A stretch of 64,000 nt of DNA, taken from assembly GCA_029449235.1 (NCBI GenBank), contig JANATG010000003.1:1612001-1676000 (forward strand). The letters are read 5' to 3'. Every line of letters starts with the position of its first letter. The first letter of the stretch is position 1. The position numbers and the translations under genes were made by a program. The notes under the pieces are model-generated. The model worked only from the letters and a program-made list of their open reading frames with translations. It did not search any database and was not told the origin of the DNA. This DNA comes from Linnemannia schmuckeri (taxonomy: Eukaryota; Mortierellomycota; Mortierellomycetes; Mortierellales; Mortierellaceae). This document shows positions 35,043 through 45,224 of the stretch, piece by piece.

Positions 35043-36066
35043 GTTACGTGAGCTGGATGGTTAGTTAGATGTGCGCCCTTTCACCTCGAGTAAGAGATGA
35101 TTCAATGTCCTTCACCCGCAATAATAATATATGCACATCCACACAGCCAAAAAGCAACGATGGTGCATATAGAAACCCTTTTTGGTCCGATCTTCTTTTT
35201 TTAGACCGTTCCTTCTTTTCCTTCTTTCTCTTTTGTCTTCTCATTCTCCCGGTCTACTCTATTCATCATCATCGACTATCGTCATCGTCGATTCATTTTT
35301 CGTGCCACATCACTGTCAGACTAAACTGAGTTTTACCAACAACGACCGTTGCTCGCTTTTTTGACATACATTTTTGGCACTAGCCTTTTGCTTCAAAAGC
35401 AAGGCAAAGCAAAGAAAAAAAAAAAAAGAACAAAACGTCTTTCGTCTCCTAGATTGTGCTCAGTTGTGCCTTGCTGCTTTTTGTTTGTTTGTTTGTATGT
35501 TCTTTCCCCTCGTTTAAAGCGATCGATGGTCCGTTGAACTCAACTTACATAATTCTAGATGGGGCCAGAGTACAACGGTGTGAGCAAAAACAGAAAAAGA
35601 AGTCTAGACGAGAAGGGCATTTGAACACGGTGGTCTCGGTTCACGCAAAGAACGCAGAGTGCCACGGATAACTAGCTAGCGGCTGATCTCTCCTTCTGAA
35701 ACATTTTCTGACCTATCACGGAACCTGAACACAGACAGGGTTTTAACAAAGACCCATATCACATCCTCACACCATCACACATCAAGGGCACACACTCACG
35801 CTTTTATCATCGATGAAAAAAAGAAGGAATCAATCGTTGGGATGGATAGGATGTATGCAAAGTGAACACATGTTCTTGCTGCTTTCATTACAGCATTTGT
35901 CGACGACTAGTGAAATCAGAACTACTGTAGTCGGGTGACTTTATATTCGTTTATGGTTAGGTTCTTTAACGTCCAATTCAGGAGGGAGGAATGACAGTAT
36001 CCAGAGGAATGGAAGAGAAAAAAAAAAGTCTACTCTCTCGATAAAAAGAAACAACTGTATATTTAT

Positions 36067-36693
36067 CTAGAAGCGAAGCTGCAAGAAGCCAAGATCGGTC
36101 TCGGCATCGACCTGCGCAGCCTGGAGTCCACAAGCCTTGGCTGCCTCCACATTCTCGGGCATATCATCCAAAAACAAACACTCCCTCGCCACTAATCCCT
36201 GATCCTGCAAAATAAACTCAAACGCCTCCTTGGACGGTTTCCTCGCTCCAATCCCATGTGAATAATACACCTTGTCAAAAAACGGATCCAGCGTCATTTC
36301 CTCATACCCTTTCAAGCACACCTTGTCGATATACTCGATATGGATTGAATTGGTGTTGCTCAACAGGAACACCTTATACCCGAAATCGTTCTTGAGGGTC
36401 CGCATGAGTTCGAGACGGCCTTTGGGGAAATCGAGCAACATGGCGTTCCAGGCGGCGTCGAATTGGGTATCAGTAACTGTGTCGGGAAGACCGATGGTGG
36501 TTCGGATGGCGGTGCGGAATTCGGTAGGAGAGATCTTGCCTGTCTCGAAGTCGACGATGACCGTGGAGTTGTGGTGTTGCGAGAGGGTGGGGAAGGATGT
36601 TGCGCCCAGGCCTTTGAAACCTTCGGCGGTTGCGGATTGGTCCAGACGGAGGAGGACGTTGCCCAAGTCGAAAATGAGTGCTTTCAGCGACAT
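36067..36693 (-). CDS. HAD-superfamily (subfamily IA) phosphatase
   Basis: Single-exon gene of 208 residues, normal for small HAD hydrolases. Motif I is FDLGNVLL, with the nucleophile Asp in a DxGN context as in YihX-type glucose-1-phosphatases and epoxide-hydrolase N-domains. Motif II is SNTN; motif III has the Lys in RKPSKEAF; motif IV is FLDDMPENVEAA. The position usually held by the acid/base Asp is Gly (DLG), which this subgroup shares, so activity may be restricted. Cytosolic phosphatase on small phosphorylated metabolites is the likely role; the substrate is unknown. The start MSLKALIFDL lies directly before motif I, as is typical. Confidence 0.9.
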   Translation of the reverse strand: MSLKALIFDLGNVLLRLDQSATAEGFKGLGATSFPTLSQHHNSTVIVDFETGKISPTEFRTAIRTTIGLPDTVTDTQFDAAWNAMLLDFPKGRLELMRTLKNDFGYKVFLLSNTNSIHIEYIDKVCLKGYEEMTLDPFFDKVYYSHGIGARKPSKEAFEFILQDQGLVARECLFLDDMPENVEAAKACGLQAAQVDAETDLGFLQLRF

Positions 36694-37041
36694 CTTTTTT
36701 TTAGAGTGGATAGAAGGAGGAGAAGTAAAGTGATAAAGTGAAAGAGATGAAGGAGATGGAGGAGATGGAGGGGATGAATGTAAAAAGTCAGGAACGACAT
36801 CTGATCAGCCAGCCGAGCAGGCAGAAAAGTGACGGTCGATTTTCGGTGCTCTCGTATTTCTGATCGGGTCCATGGATGCTGGGATCCACAGGAAACAAAT
36901 AACAAAGTTCGCTCTTTCAACACAATGAACGGAAAAAACAGTGATCAATTATTTATCTTCCGGTTTTCATTTTCGTGGCAAAAGATGCAAATGTCTCCCT
37001 GTCACTACGATCTTCGATCAACCCAATCTGCGGTCTATGAT
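36694..37041. other. Gap between HAD and thioredoxin genes
   Basis: Upstream side of the HAD gene and 3' flank of the thioredoxin gene. It is pyrimidine-rich on the minus strand near 36720-36780. No gene is seen. Confidence 0.6.
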
Positions 37042-37937
37042 TTATGCCTTGGTGGCGTGGGATTCGACAAACTCCTTGACAGCGTTCTTGGGGAGGGCGC
37101 CGACAAATTTGCCAGCAACATCACCGTTCTTCAATGCAAACACCGCAGGGATGCTAGCAATCTATTGCGCAATTGCACAAACACAAAAACATTTACATTA
37201 CTACTTATGTTACTTTTCTCATATGAGTCCAATTCAAGCGATCCGATTAAACGAATTAATACACTGTATTTGGCGGCAGTCTTGGGGCATTCGTCAACAT
37301 CAACGCGGACAAGAGTGGTTCCGCTAGTAGACTTGACAGCATCACGGATAATAGGGTCCAACATGTGGCAAGGTCTGCACCAACTATTGTACATACATAT
37401 AAAAGTAGATTTGTCATTAGAGATTGAGCATATGCGTATTAGTGATAGCAGGTCAACTAGAATGCGGAGCAAAATACAACAACCGAAGAATCACAAGATA
37501 CACAAGTAAGGTTTTCTTCAGACGAAGAAGAAAGTAGCAGGACGTACTTGGCATGGAAGTCAACGATGACGGTCTCCTTGACAGAGATCAGCTTTTGAAA
37601 GGTGTCGTCGCTGGCGTCGTGGACCTGGCCATTCAAGAAGCGTGCCGATGACTGGAACGAACGGGCTATATAATATGCCGTTGGTTGAAAGGTAAAAAAA
37701 AACTGTAAGTAAAAGAAATGGCTGAAGAATATGTGATCAAAACGATCTGATACCCGACGCGTAACTATGCACGGCTGCGCGAGCGCGGTGTTTTGCTTCT
37801 GAAACACGGAATGGCGAAGTATTTTTTGCAATCGACACAAAAAGAATGCATTGAGTGGAAATGAGAAAAGACATGCCTTGCACGTTCAACCGGGCGACAT
37901 TGTGCACGTTTCTGGAGAGAAGGCGGAGCGAGTTCAT
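37042..37937 (-). CDS. Thioredoxin, probably mitochondrial
   Basis: Thiol-disulfide reductant of 139 residues in four exons: 37937-37877, 37665-37548, 37383-37263, 37161-37042. Residues 1 to about 30 (MNSLRLLSRNVHN ... SFQSSARF) are basic, free of acidic residues and fit a mitochondrial targeting peptide. The fold core follows: VIVDFHANWCRPC with the redox Cys pair at about 62 and 65, VRVDVDECP, then SIPAVFALKNG containing the cis-Pro. The active site reads WCRPC instead of the usual WCGPC, which may shift redox potential. The first intron begins with GC (37876) rather than GT; no GT alternative restores the frame as well. Partners would be thioredoxin reductase and peroxiredoxin. Confidence 0.9.
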
Positions 37938-38313
37938 TGTTGATTGGGATGGTTGGGATGTGAAACTGTTTGTGTGTGAATGAGAGTGTTACAAGACGGA
38001 GGAATGCAGAGAAAACGAAAAACGAGGCAAAAGCTGAACATCAACGAGACGGCGCACAGTCAAAATGGGTGGCTTAGTTTTGCACCTGCCTCCTCCCCCT
38101 ATCAATTTCTGTACCCTTTTCGGGTTGTGGGTGTGAACATTGGCCTCCGCGCGTCGTCGTACGCGCGCTGCAAAGAAATTGAAGACGGAATACTTTCTTG
38201 AAGGTATTGACGAAAAGGAAAGGATGGCAGGTTTTAATAATCAATATGAAAACAACTGACAAAGAAGGCAGACGTTTGTTGTTTATTTACAGTGTTGTTC
38301 AATCGCCTTTTTT

Positions 38314-38439
38314 TTAACTTGTTTTCGCGACAATTTCCCTAACGACGAGCCACTCAACATAACCAATGAATTGATAATGAGGCTCGCCATTCTTAAACGC
38401 CGCCACAGTAGGAAGGGGTTGCACGTATTGGTTATTGTC
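38314..38439 (-). pseudogene. Thioredoxin C-terminal fragment
   Basis: The minus strand encodes VQPLPTVAAFKNGEP and ends GYVEWLVVREIVAKTS followed by a stop, matching the last third of a thioredoxin (cis-Pro, KNGE hairpin, C-terminal helix). No WCxxC exon was found in the 1 kb upstream, so it looks like an orphan exon or a decayed tandem copy of the gene at 37.0-37.9 kb. Confidence 0.5.
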
Positions 38440-39504
38440 TGTTCTATCCCAATGAGTACCGAAAACACAAATACGGAAAAAAAAATATATCGGTCCATCC
38501 ATCCGTCTTTCTTTTATTTTCATTGTAGTGCACAAGCTTAACGGAGAAGGCAACGGTGGGATTATGTGAACGAATTAAGGTGATTGATAACAAAGAACAC
38601 AGAGTAGAGTCGCCTTGCTTGGCACGTTGATACATAGTATGTGTTGTTGTTGAGTGAGTAAGATGTTTGATGAGGTGTTTGGGAGGGCTTGAAGAAGTCG
38701 ACTAGCGAGCGTAAGAAAAGGAAAAATTGAGAAAAGAAAAAAGGAGAGAGAGACAGAAAGAGAAAGAGAAGGAAAAGCAGAAAATAAAGATGAAGAGAGA
38801 GGGGGAGAAGAGAGAATCGTGGGGCTTTGCTCCAGGGGGATGGCGGGAAGGGACTAAGGAAGAAAAGAGTAATTAGCACGCGAGGTTAACTTTCGTTTCG
38901 CATAATCACAAACAGCGTACATGGTGCAGACTTTTGGTCGGAATTTCAAACAGCTTGGCGCCGCAAAAACCAAAGTGTTGTCAATTGCTCGTTAAAGCCA
39001 ACGCTCGAGTCAAAGGCGCTTCAAATCCTATCGTTACGTTTACCAGTGATCGTACTTCACCTCTGGACTCCCTATCTTCATGTGTATTTGGCAATACGCC
39101 CGAACGGGTCCGCCACTATAAAAAATCTCACCGATTTGTCAGTTGTTGCCATTTTTGAACACAATTGCCGAAGGAAGTCGCTAAACCAATTTCTTAAACA
39201 GCAGAGAAAAGAAAGCAGGCAACTGTCAAGGAGACATATTACTTTTCCAATTCCAAACGTATATCATATGAACATTGTGCGGAAGCCAAAGGCAGAATAC
39301 TGAGAACAAGAAGAATGAAGGTCATAAATATGAGTTTTTTTTTGCATTTTGAAAATTAGGAGCACCAGACCGAGCACTGAGTGGGTTCGTGGATGACGAT
39401 TCATCAGAAACTTTCCCGACCACCTGTTTTGAGCACACTACCAACAGTCATAACTCGAGGGTTCCATAGGAAACTCGAAAACTAACTTCCGGTGTCATTT
39501 TTAT
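38440..39504. other. Non-coding stretch between thioredoxin-like relics
   Basis: No coding signal was found. It includes a pyrimidine-rich block on the minus strand (about 38700-38860) that might be an old promoter. Confidence 0.5.
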
Positions 39505-39655
39505 TCATGACATGTTCCTCTTGGCAAATTTCTTCACAAAGTCGCCCTCATGAGAACCAAAGAATTGGTCGGCCTTCTTGGCGTCTTAGAAGGCAATTAA
39601 CATGGACCAAATTGGCCTTATCCGTTGGATTGAAAGCATGGGTAGGAACAGGCTG
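39505..39655 (-). pseudogene. Second degenerate thioredoxin-like fragment
   Basis: QPVPTHAF, reminiscent of the thioredoxin cis-Pro strand, is followed after a frame break by KKADQFFGSHEGDF and VKKFAKRN before a TGA (39505-39507). The pieces fit a thioredoxin-like C-terminus, but the middle is scrambled. Identification is tentative. Confidence 0.35.
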
Positions 39656-40188
39656 CATCAGCCGCGAAGATCCATTCTATCTACCGTGTTGTATATGCCG
39701 TAAGAAAAACAAAAAGAGGAGGCAAACACGCCCATGACCTCTCGATGGTTAGGCAATATCAAGAGTCTAGCGCCTAACCGTCCAAGCTTTCAATAATTCA
39801 GGAAGCAGAAAAGGGTAACAGTGTGGATGTTCAACAGGAGGGAAAAGTACAGAAGTAGACAGTCAGGACACAGAGCGAGTGCACGGACTGGGTGGCTTGG
39901 AATTCTTGACCCTTCCACTTTTTTGTCCCTGGACGAAACTTTTTGCTGACGAGGGGAAGGGTATGTATGCCGAGTCTCTTTCTTTTTTTATCTTCTTCAA
40001 CCTAACTATCCGTATCCCGCCTTCACAGAAAGGTATACATATGGAAGCAATACAAAGAGACATTGTTCAACCGAGCCTTCCCATTCTTCAACAGTCTGAA
40101 CCCAACTGACAGGCTATTATTGATTTTTTCTTTCTCGCTTTTCGCTTGTGCCTGAATGGCCTTAGCACAACCCTTCTTTTTTTCCGCC
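39656..40188. other. Upstream region of the NAA15 gene
   Basis: No gene is supported. It is presumed to hold the promoter and leader of the NatA subunit gene. Confidence 0.5.
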
Positions 40189-43100
40189 ATGAGAGATCTG
40201 CCATCCAAGGAAGCAAACCTCTTCAGGGAAATCCTGGTAAGAAGCAACCTCTCCTTGTCCAGGACAAAACAAAAAAGAGAAAAAAATGATAGAGATCACC
40301 ATTTGTTGAATCCACTCAAAGTATGCTAGATTAGCTTTTTGTAACATGTTCACCTTGTCCGCATGGTGTACTGATCAGCATCACCATTTTTTCACTTCTG
40401 TTCGGTATTTCCTAGAAATGCTACGAGCTCAAGCAGTACAAGCGTGGATTCAAAGGAGCAGAGCAGATTTTGAAAAAGTTCCCCGAGCATGGAGGTACAT
40501 GGATCTCGTGCGTTATAGAAGGGTGTATGTTGATAACGCATCCCCTACAAGGCCGATCTGAGCGTGTGTGCGTGTGTAGCGTTGTTGTTTGCCGCGAACA
40601 GAATTGAAATGCTAACTAATCAACTGCTTGTTATGAATTGTAATAGAGACACTCGCGATGAAGGGACTGTTCTACAACCATTTGGACAAGAAGGACTTGG
40701 CGTATGAGTTTGTCAAGAAGGGAATTCGCCACGACATGAAGAGTCATATCTGTAAGGATGCTCTTTTTGGACACATTCAACGGAAGCTAAAGGATCAGGG
40801 ACATCACCGACACGTCAGCAAATTCCACCACCACCAGGTCTGACATATTATTACCTTTCACACGTTCATTCATATTAGGCTGGCACGTTTTCGGGCTGCT
40901 GTACAGATCGGATAAGAACTACGAGGAGGCTGCCAAGTGCTATGCCCATGCACTCAAATACGACAAGGTACCGCAAGCATATTTCACTTTCGCTCAATTG
41001 CCGTACTTGGAAAAGTTTATCCTTTGTCCTTCAAACTAACACCCGCCTTTGTGTGAATGTTAACTTGACAGGAAAATATTCAAATTCTTCGGGATCTGTC
41101 GTTATTGCAAATGCAGATGCGCAACTTGGAGGGTTATGTCGACACGCGTCACATCCTGCTGGAGTTGAGGCCCCAGAACCGTCAATACTGGGTTGCTGTC
41201 GCTATCGGATACCAGCTTCTCGGCAAACCAGAACTCGGCGTCAAGGTCTTGGCAACCTACGAGGAGACGCTCAAGGATCTTCCCTCGACCCCCGACTATG
41301 AGCACAGCGAGTTGTTGCTCTACCACAACACCTTGCTGGAGGAGGTTGGCGATTTCCAAGAAGCATTGGATCATTTGGACACGATCGAGAAGCAAGTCTG
41401 CGACCGTAAGGCCATCAAGGAGAAGCGCGCAAAGTACTATTTGGCGCTGGGACGATTGACCGAGGCTGAGGCTGCATATAGAGATCTCTTGGCGCTCAAC
41501 CCTGACAACATGGCTTATTTCGAGGGACTTGGCAAGAGCTTGGGACTTGGAGGTGATCTTCAGACGGATGAGGACGAGGTCAAGATCCTGGAGATGTTCA
41601 AGCAGCTTCAGAAAGAGTATCCTCGGTCGAACGCTGCCAAGCGTTTGCCCTTGCGTTATGCGACTGGCGAGGCCTTTGTCAAGGTCGCGGACGAGTACAT
41701 CCGCAGCATGCTCCGAAAAGGTGTTCCTTCGTTGTTTGTCAACATCAAGACCCTCTACACCGACAGTGCCAAGCAAGCTGCTGTCGAAAAGCTTGCTCTC
41801 GGATTCCTGGCTGCCCTCGACAAGTCCAAGGGCTTTGACCACTCTGGTAAACCATTACTTTGTTTTCAAACATCTTTTGTTTCTAAAATAAATTGTATCC
41901 GCTAACCAAAGTTTCTCTCCCATTCATAAAACTAGGCGTGGTTGTGGAGCCACCTACAGCAATTTTGTGGACATTGTACTTTTTGGCGCAACATTTCGAC
42001 TTTAAGCGCGAGACGGAGCAGGCATTGGGATACATCAACCGGGCGATCGAGCACACCCCTACATTGGTTGAGTTGTACATGGCTAAGGGACGTATTCTCA
42101 AGCATGCAGGAGACCACGTTGCTGCTATGGAGGCCTTGAACGAGGCCCGTGAGTTGGATCTCCAGGACCGATTCATCAACACAAAGTGCACAAAGTACAT
42201 GCTCCGTGCCGACAACATGGTTGAGGCCGAAAAGACGGCTGTTCTTTTCACGCGCGTGGATATACCCAACCCTTTGAACGACTTGGTCGATATGCAGACT
42301 CAGTGGTTCTCGCTCGAGGCTGGAGAGAGCAACTTGCGTCAGGGACAGATCGGACGTGCCCTGAAGCGCTTCCATCAGATCGACAAGGTATGCATTATGG
42401 AAATGATTAGGCTTACATGGCGGACTGTATATCAGGTATGTGGGAAAGAGAGGCTCACAATGATAGTGATCATTTTGATTTCTTTATTAGCACTTTAACG
42501 ATTACACGGAGGACCAGTTTGACTTCCATACTTACTGTCTCCGCAAGATGACCCTGAGAGCTTACGTCTCGTAAGTTGTTGCTACTATTGGTGAAAACAT
42601 TGACTTACGGCATTGTTCATGTGAAAATGGCACTCACTTTTCCTCATTTTTATGTGATGCGATAGGATGGTGCGTTTGGAGGATCAGCTCCGTAGCCATC
42701 CTTACTACGTCCGTGCCGCTCAGGATGCAGTGCAGTGCTATGTCCGTCTGTTCGACAAGCCCGATGGATCAGAGTCAGAAGAGATGGAGGGGATGACCGA
42801 GGCCGAAAAGAAGAAGTTCAGGAGCAAGCAGCGTAAGGCTGAACTCAAGGCACAGCAGGAAGCCGAGGATAAGAAGAAGAAGGCCGCTGCGACTGCAGCC
42901 GAGACTGCCAAGAAGGCCGGTGGTAACGCTGCTGCTGCCGCCGCTGCTGCTGTCAAGGGCGATGAAGATCCTGAAGGCACAAAGTATACAAAGTGCGAGG
43001 ACCCCTTGGGAGAAGCACTCAAGTTCTTGCAGCCTTTGCAGCAGTTGGCTGCCACCCGTATCGAGACCCATCTCATGGCCTTTGAGATCTATGTCCGCAA

Positions 43101-43694
43101 AAGTAAGTTTATTGCTCAAATTGATTCCCTGATTCTGCATCCTGTGGAAAAAAAAAAGATTGTTTTGTTAACAGCTTGATTTCCTACGTAACTTTTTGTT
43201 ATGCCCATGTAGACAAGCTACTGTTGGCACTGAAGGCACTGTTGAAGTCGATCAAGATTGACGCCAATCACGCTACTTTGCACGAGCAGCTCGTCCGTTT
43301 TGCCCTCGCCGTCCAGAAATCATCTTCTGCGAAGACCCTCAAACCAAGCGTCAAGACCGTGATCGATAAGCACTGGTCAGACCTCTATGGCAGTCATGGT
43401 CAGGATCTGAACGCGTTCAGTGCAGGATTTATCGAAAAGACCAAGGATCAAGGCTCAGTCGCACATGTGATCTCAGCGGCCATGTCGGTGTACCTGATTG
43501 AACCCTCCAAGAACCTGACCAAGGCCGAGGAGTTGTTGTTCTCTGTTGAGGATGAGACGAAGTTCGGGCGGACGCGAACATTAGAGAATGTGCTTCTTGT
43601 GCAGAAGACGCTGAAGGGGTTTAAGTCTTCGAGGCAGCAGGAGTGGAAGGAGAAAGCTAAAGTCTGGTTCCCTAATACCCCCGCCTTCAAGTAA
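40189..43694 (+). CDS. NAA15: N-terminal acetyltransferase A auxiliary subunit (NAA15/Nat1)
   Basis: Ribosome-anchoring TPR subunit of the NatA complex, which together with NAA10 acetylates nascent N-termini starting with Ser, Ala, Thr, Gly or Val. Nine exons: 40189-40236, 40416-40494, 40647-40751, 40879-40967, 41072-41846, 41936-42387, 42491-42570, 42666-43102, 43213-43694; 848 residues, the family's usual size. It begins MRDLPSKEANLFREIL and follows the family throughout: CYELKQYKRG, EHGETLAMKGL, SHICWHVFGLLYRSDKNYEEA, LRDLSLLQMQMR, SELLLYHNTLLEE, HTPTLVELYMAKGRI, DRFINTKCTKYML and DDQFDFHTYC-like EDQFDFHTYC. A Lys/Glu/Ala-rich insert near residue 600 corresponds to the charged helix of the human protein. 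It acts in the cytosol on ribosomes. Identification is secure. Confidence 0.97.
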
Positions 43695-43953
43695 TCCCTT
43701 TTGTTTTCTGAAAAGTAGACGTTGAAGAGAAGTTTCCTTTTTTTTTTTTTTTTTGTTAATAGGGGCGGTATTTTTGTTCATTTTGTTTTCTTGGTGCGTG
43801 TAAAATAGAATGTATCGATCGCCATCGCTTTTCTTTCCCGTGGCCGTACGTTTGTTTTATAGAAAAAATGGTACTCGTTATTTATTTACTTTCTTTTCTC
43901 TGCGGTTCACTTTGCGCTACCCTGAATTGCATCTACTTCTTTTTTTTCGTCCT

Positions 43954-44312
43954 TTAAAAGAAAAGAGCAACCAAGATGGCAACGTTGATGGTGGCCAGGC
44001 TGACAGCCATGGGCTTCTTGTTATCACCGGCCATGTTGGGTCTTGTGGTCGTCGTGGGGGTGATGGAGGCTTTTCCTGTTGTTGCCGTTGCTGTTACTAT
44101 GGCGGTTGCGGTTGTGGGCAGGGCGGTTGTGTTGGCGTATGCGTCCATGCACACGTTCTTCAACTCTGGTTTTTTTTTTAGGGTAAAGATAGAAAGGAAA
44201 AGTTAAAAAAAGTTAGATCTGGGAAACAAAACAAAAATAGCCTCTGACAGTGTCACACACAACCGTCTCATCCCTCCCAGTACCAGCAAAACAGACAAAA
44301 AAAACGTTAACG

Positions 44313-44345
<33 letters not shown>

Positions 44346-44694
44346 ATAACTTACGGGCTTGAGTCCGCTCAAGAGCAGGCTGCCCCAAGGGCACATACAC
44401 CGTGCGGTTCATATCGGCAACATTCGAATAACTGCACGAACAATCCGGCGAAAAATATTTGCATTCGCCCGTGGCAGAGGTGGTGGTGGAGCAATGGGTG
44501 GTGATCCAGGTTAGGGTCCGGTCATTGTTGGGGACCTTGGCATCGCAGTGGATTTTGCGTAGATCTTCACAGTTGGCTATGTAGGATTCGCACCAGGGCG
44601 AGGAGCCCACTTGGGCGGTTGCTGGGTAGGGGAGGAGGGTCGAGAGAGCGGTGGCAAGGAAGGCCACGAGGAGGAGTGTTGTCGTGTTGCGCAT
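43954..44694 (-). CDS. GPI-anchored secreted 8-cysteine protein
   Basis: Small cell-surface protein of 183 residues. Exons: 44694-44355 and 44165-43954. An N-terminal signal (MRNTTTLLLVAFLATALSTL, cleavage near PATAQ) leads to a cysteine-rich module with Cys in WCESYIANCEDL, IHC, THC, GECKY, DCSCSY and NVCMDAY. A Thr/Ala-rich stalk follows. The end, GDNKKP followed by a short hydrophobic tail (MAVSLATINVAILVALFF), fits a GPI-attachment signal. No catalytic motif is present. The Cys spacing is unlike a textbook CFEM domain, so I leave the family open. Its place is probably the plasma membrane or cell wall. The gene ends facing NAA15. Confidence 0.85.
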
Positions 44695-45224
44695 TGTGTT
44701 GTCGTGTAAAGGGCTTTTTTTGTGTTGGTGAGAATATGAGGAAGATTTGTGGGAGTTTCGAGAGGAAGGATATTGGATGACAAAGGAGTGAAGAAGAAAA
44801 AAACAAGAAAAATGGAGAAGAGAAAAACCCAGGTTCACCTTTTTAAACCATTAAGTTTCTTTTTTTGTGCCCAACCAAACAATAATATTTTTAAACTCGT
44901 GCCTGAAACCTTGTCTGACTTCCCCCGCGTCATCAACTCTAAGAAAAAAGTCAGACCTGTCTAGACCTGTCTCTTGTTCCTTACTTTAGTTTGGGTTTTA
45001 CCCAGAACACATGCCATGAGCTCCATGGATATCTCCAGAACAAAGTCCCCGATGCTCCATTGCAGCAATACCGCTCGGTAAACACTCGTCCCAAATGACA
45101 TCAATGCATGGTATCCGGAAGTGTACTTGTTGTTTATTTGCTCAGCAAAGAGAGAAAAAAATATTAAGGATTTTGTCGTCATCCCCTAGCTACATCAACA
45201 CTTGCTCACTGATAGTTAACTGGT
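44695..45224. other. Gap between GPI-protein start and coiled-coil gene stop
   Basis: Promoter side of the GPI-protein gene and 3' flank of the coiled-coil gene. No gene or distinct element is seen. Confidence 0.6.

Larger units (their letters stand above)
29608..36066. other. 6.4-kb low-complexity region without a supportable gene
   Basis: It lies between the TEA gene start and the end of the HAD phosphatase gene. Open frames in all six frames are short and driven by Ser/Phe/Leu or Lys/Glu runs, with no family motif and no frame-consistent splicing. The minus strand is strongly pyrimidine-rich near 29740-29950 and again near 34400-34830, which suggests one or more transcription start zones of the TEA gene. 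It also contains CAA/CAG, CCAAA and GGGTT-type simple repeats. An untranslated leader, a non-coding RNA or regulatory DNA are all possible. Confidence 0.6.

Noticed and set aside
29608..36066. Many open frames of 60-210 codons in the TEA upstream region
   Set aside because: All are dominated by Phe/Ser/Leu or Lys/Glu runs from pyrimidine or purine tracts, with no domain motif and no coherent exon chain.
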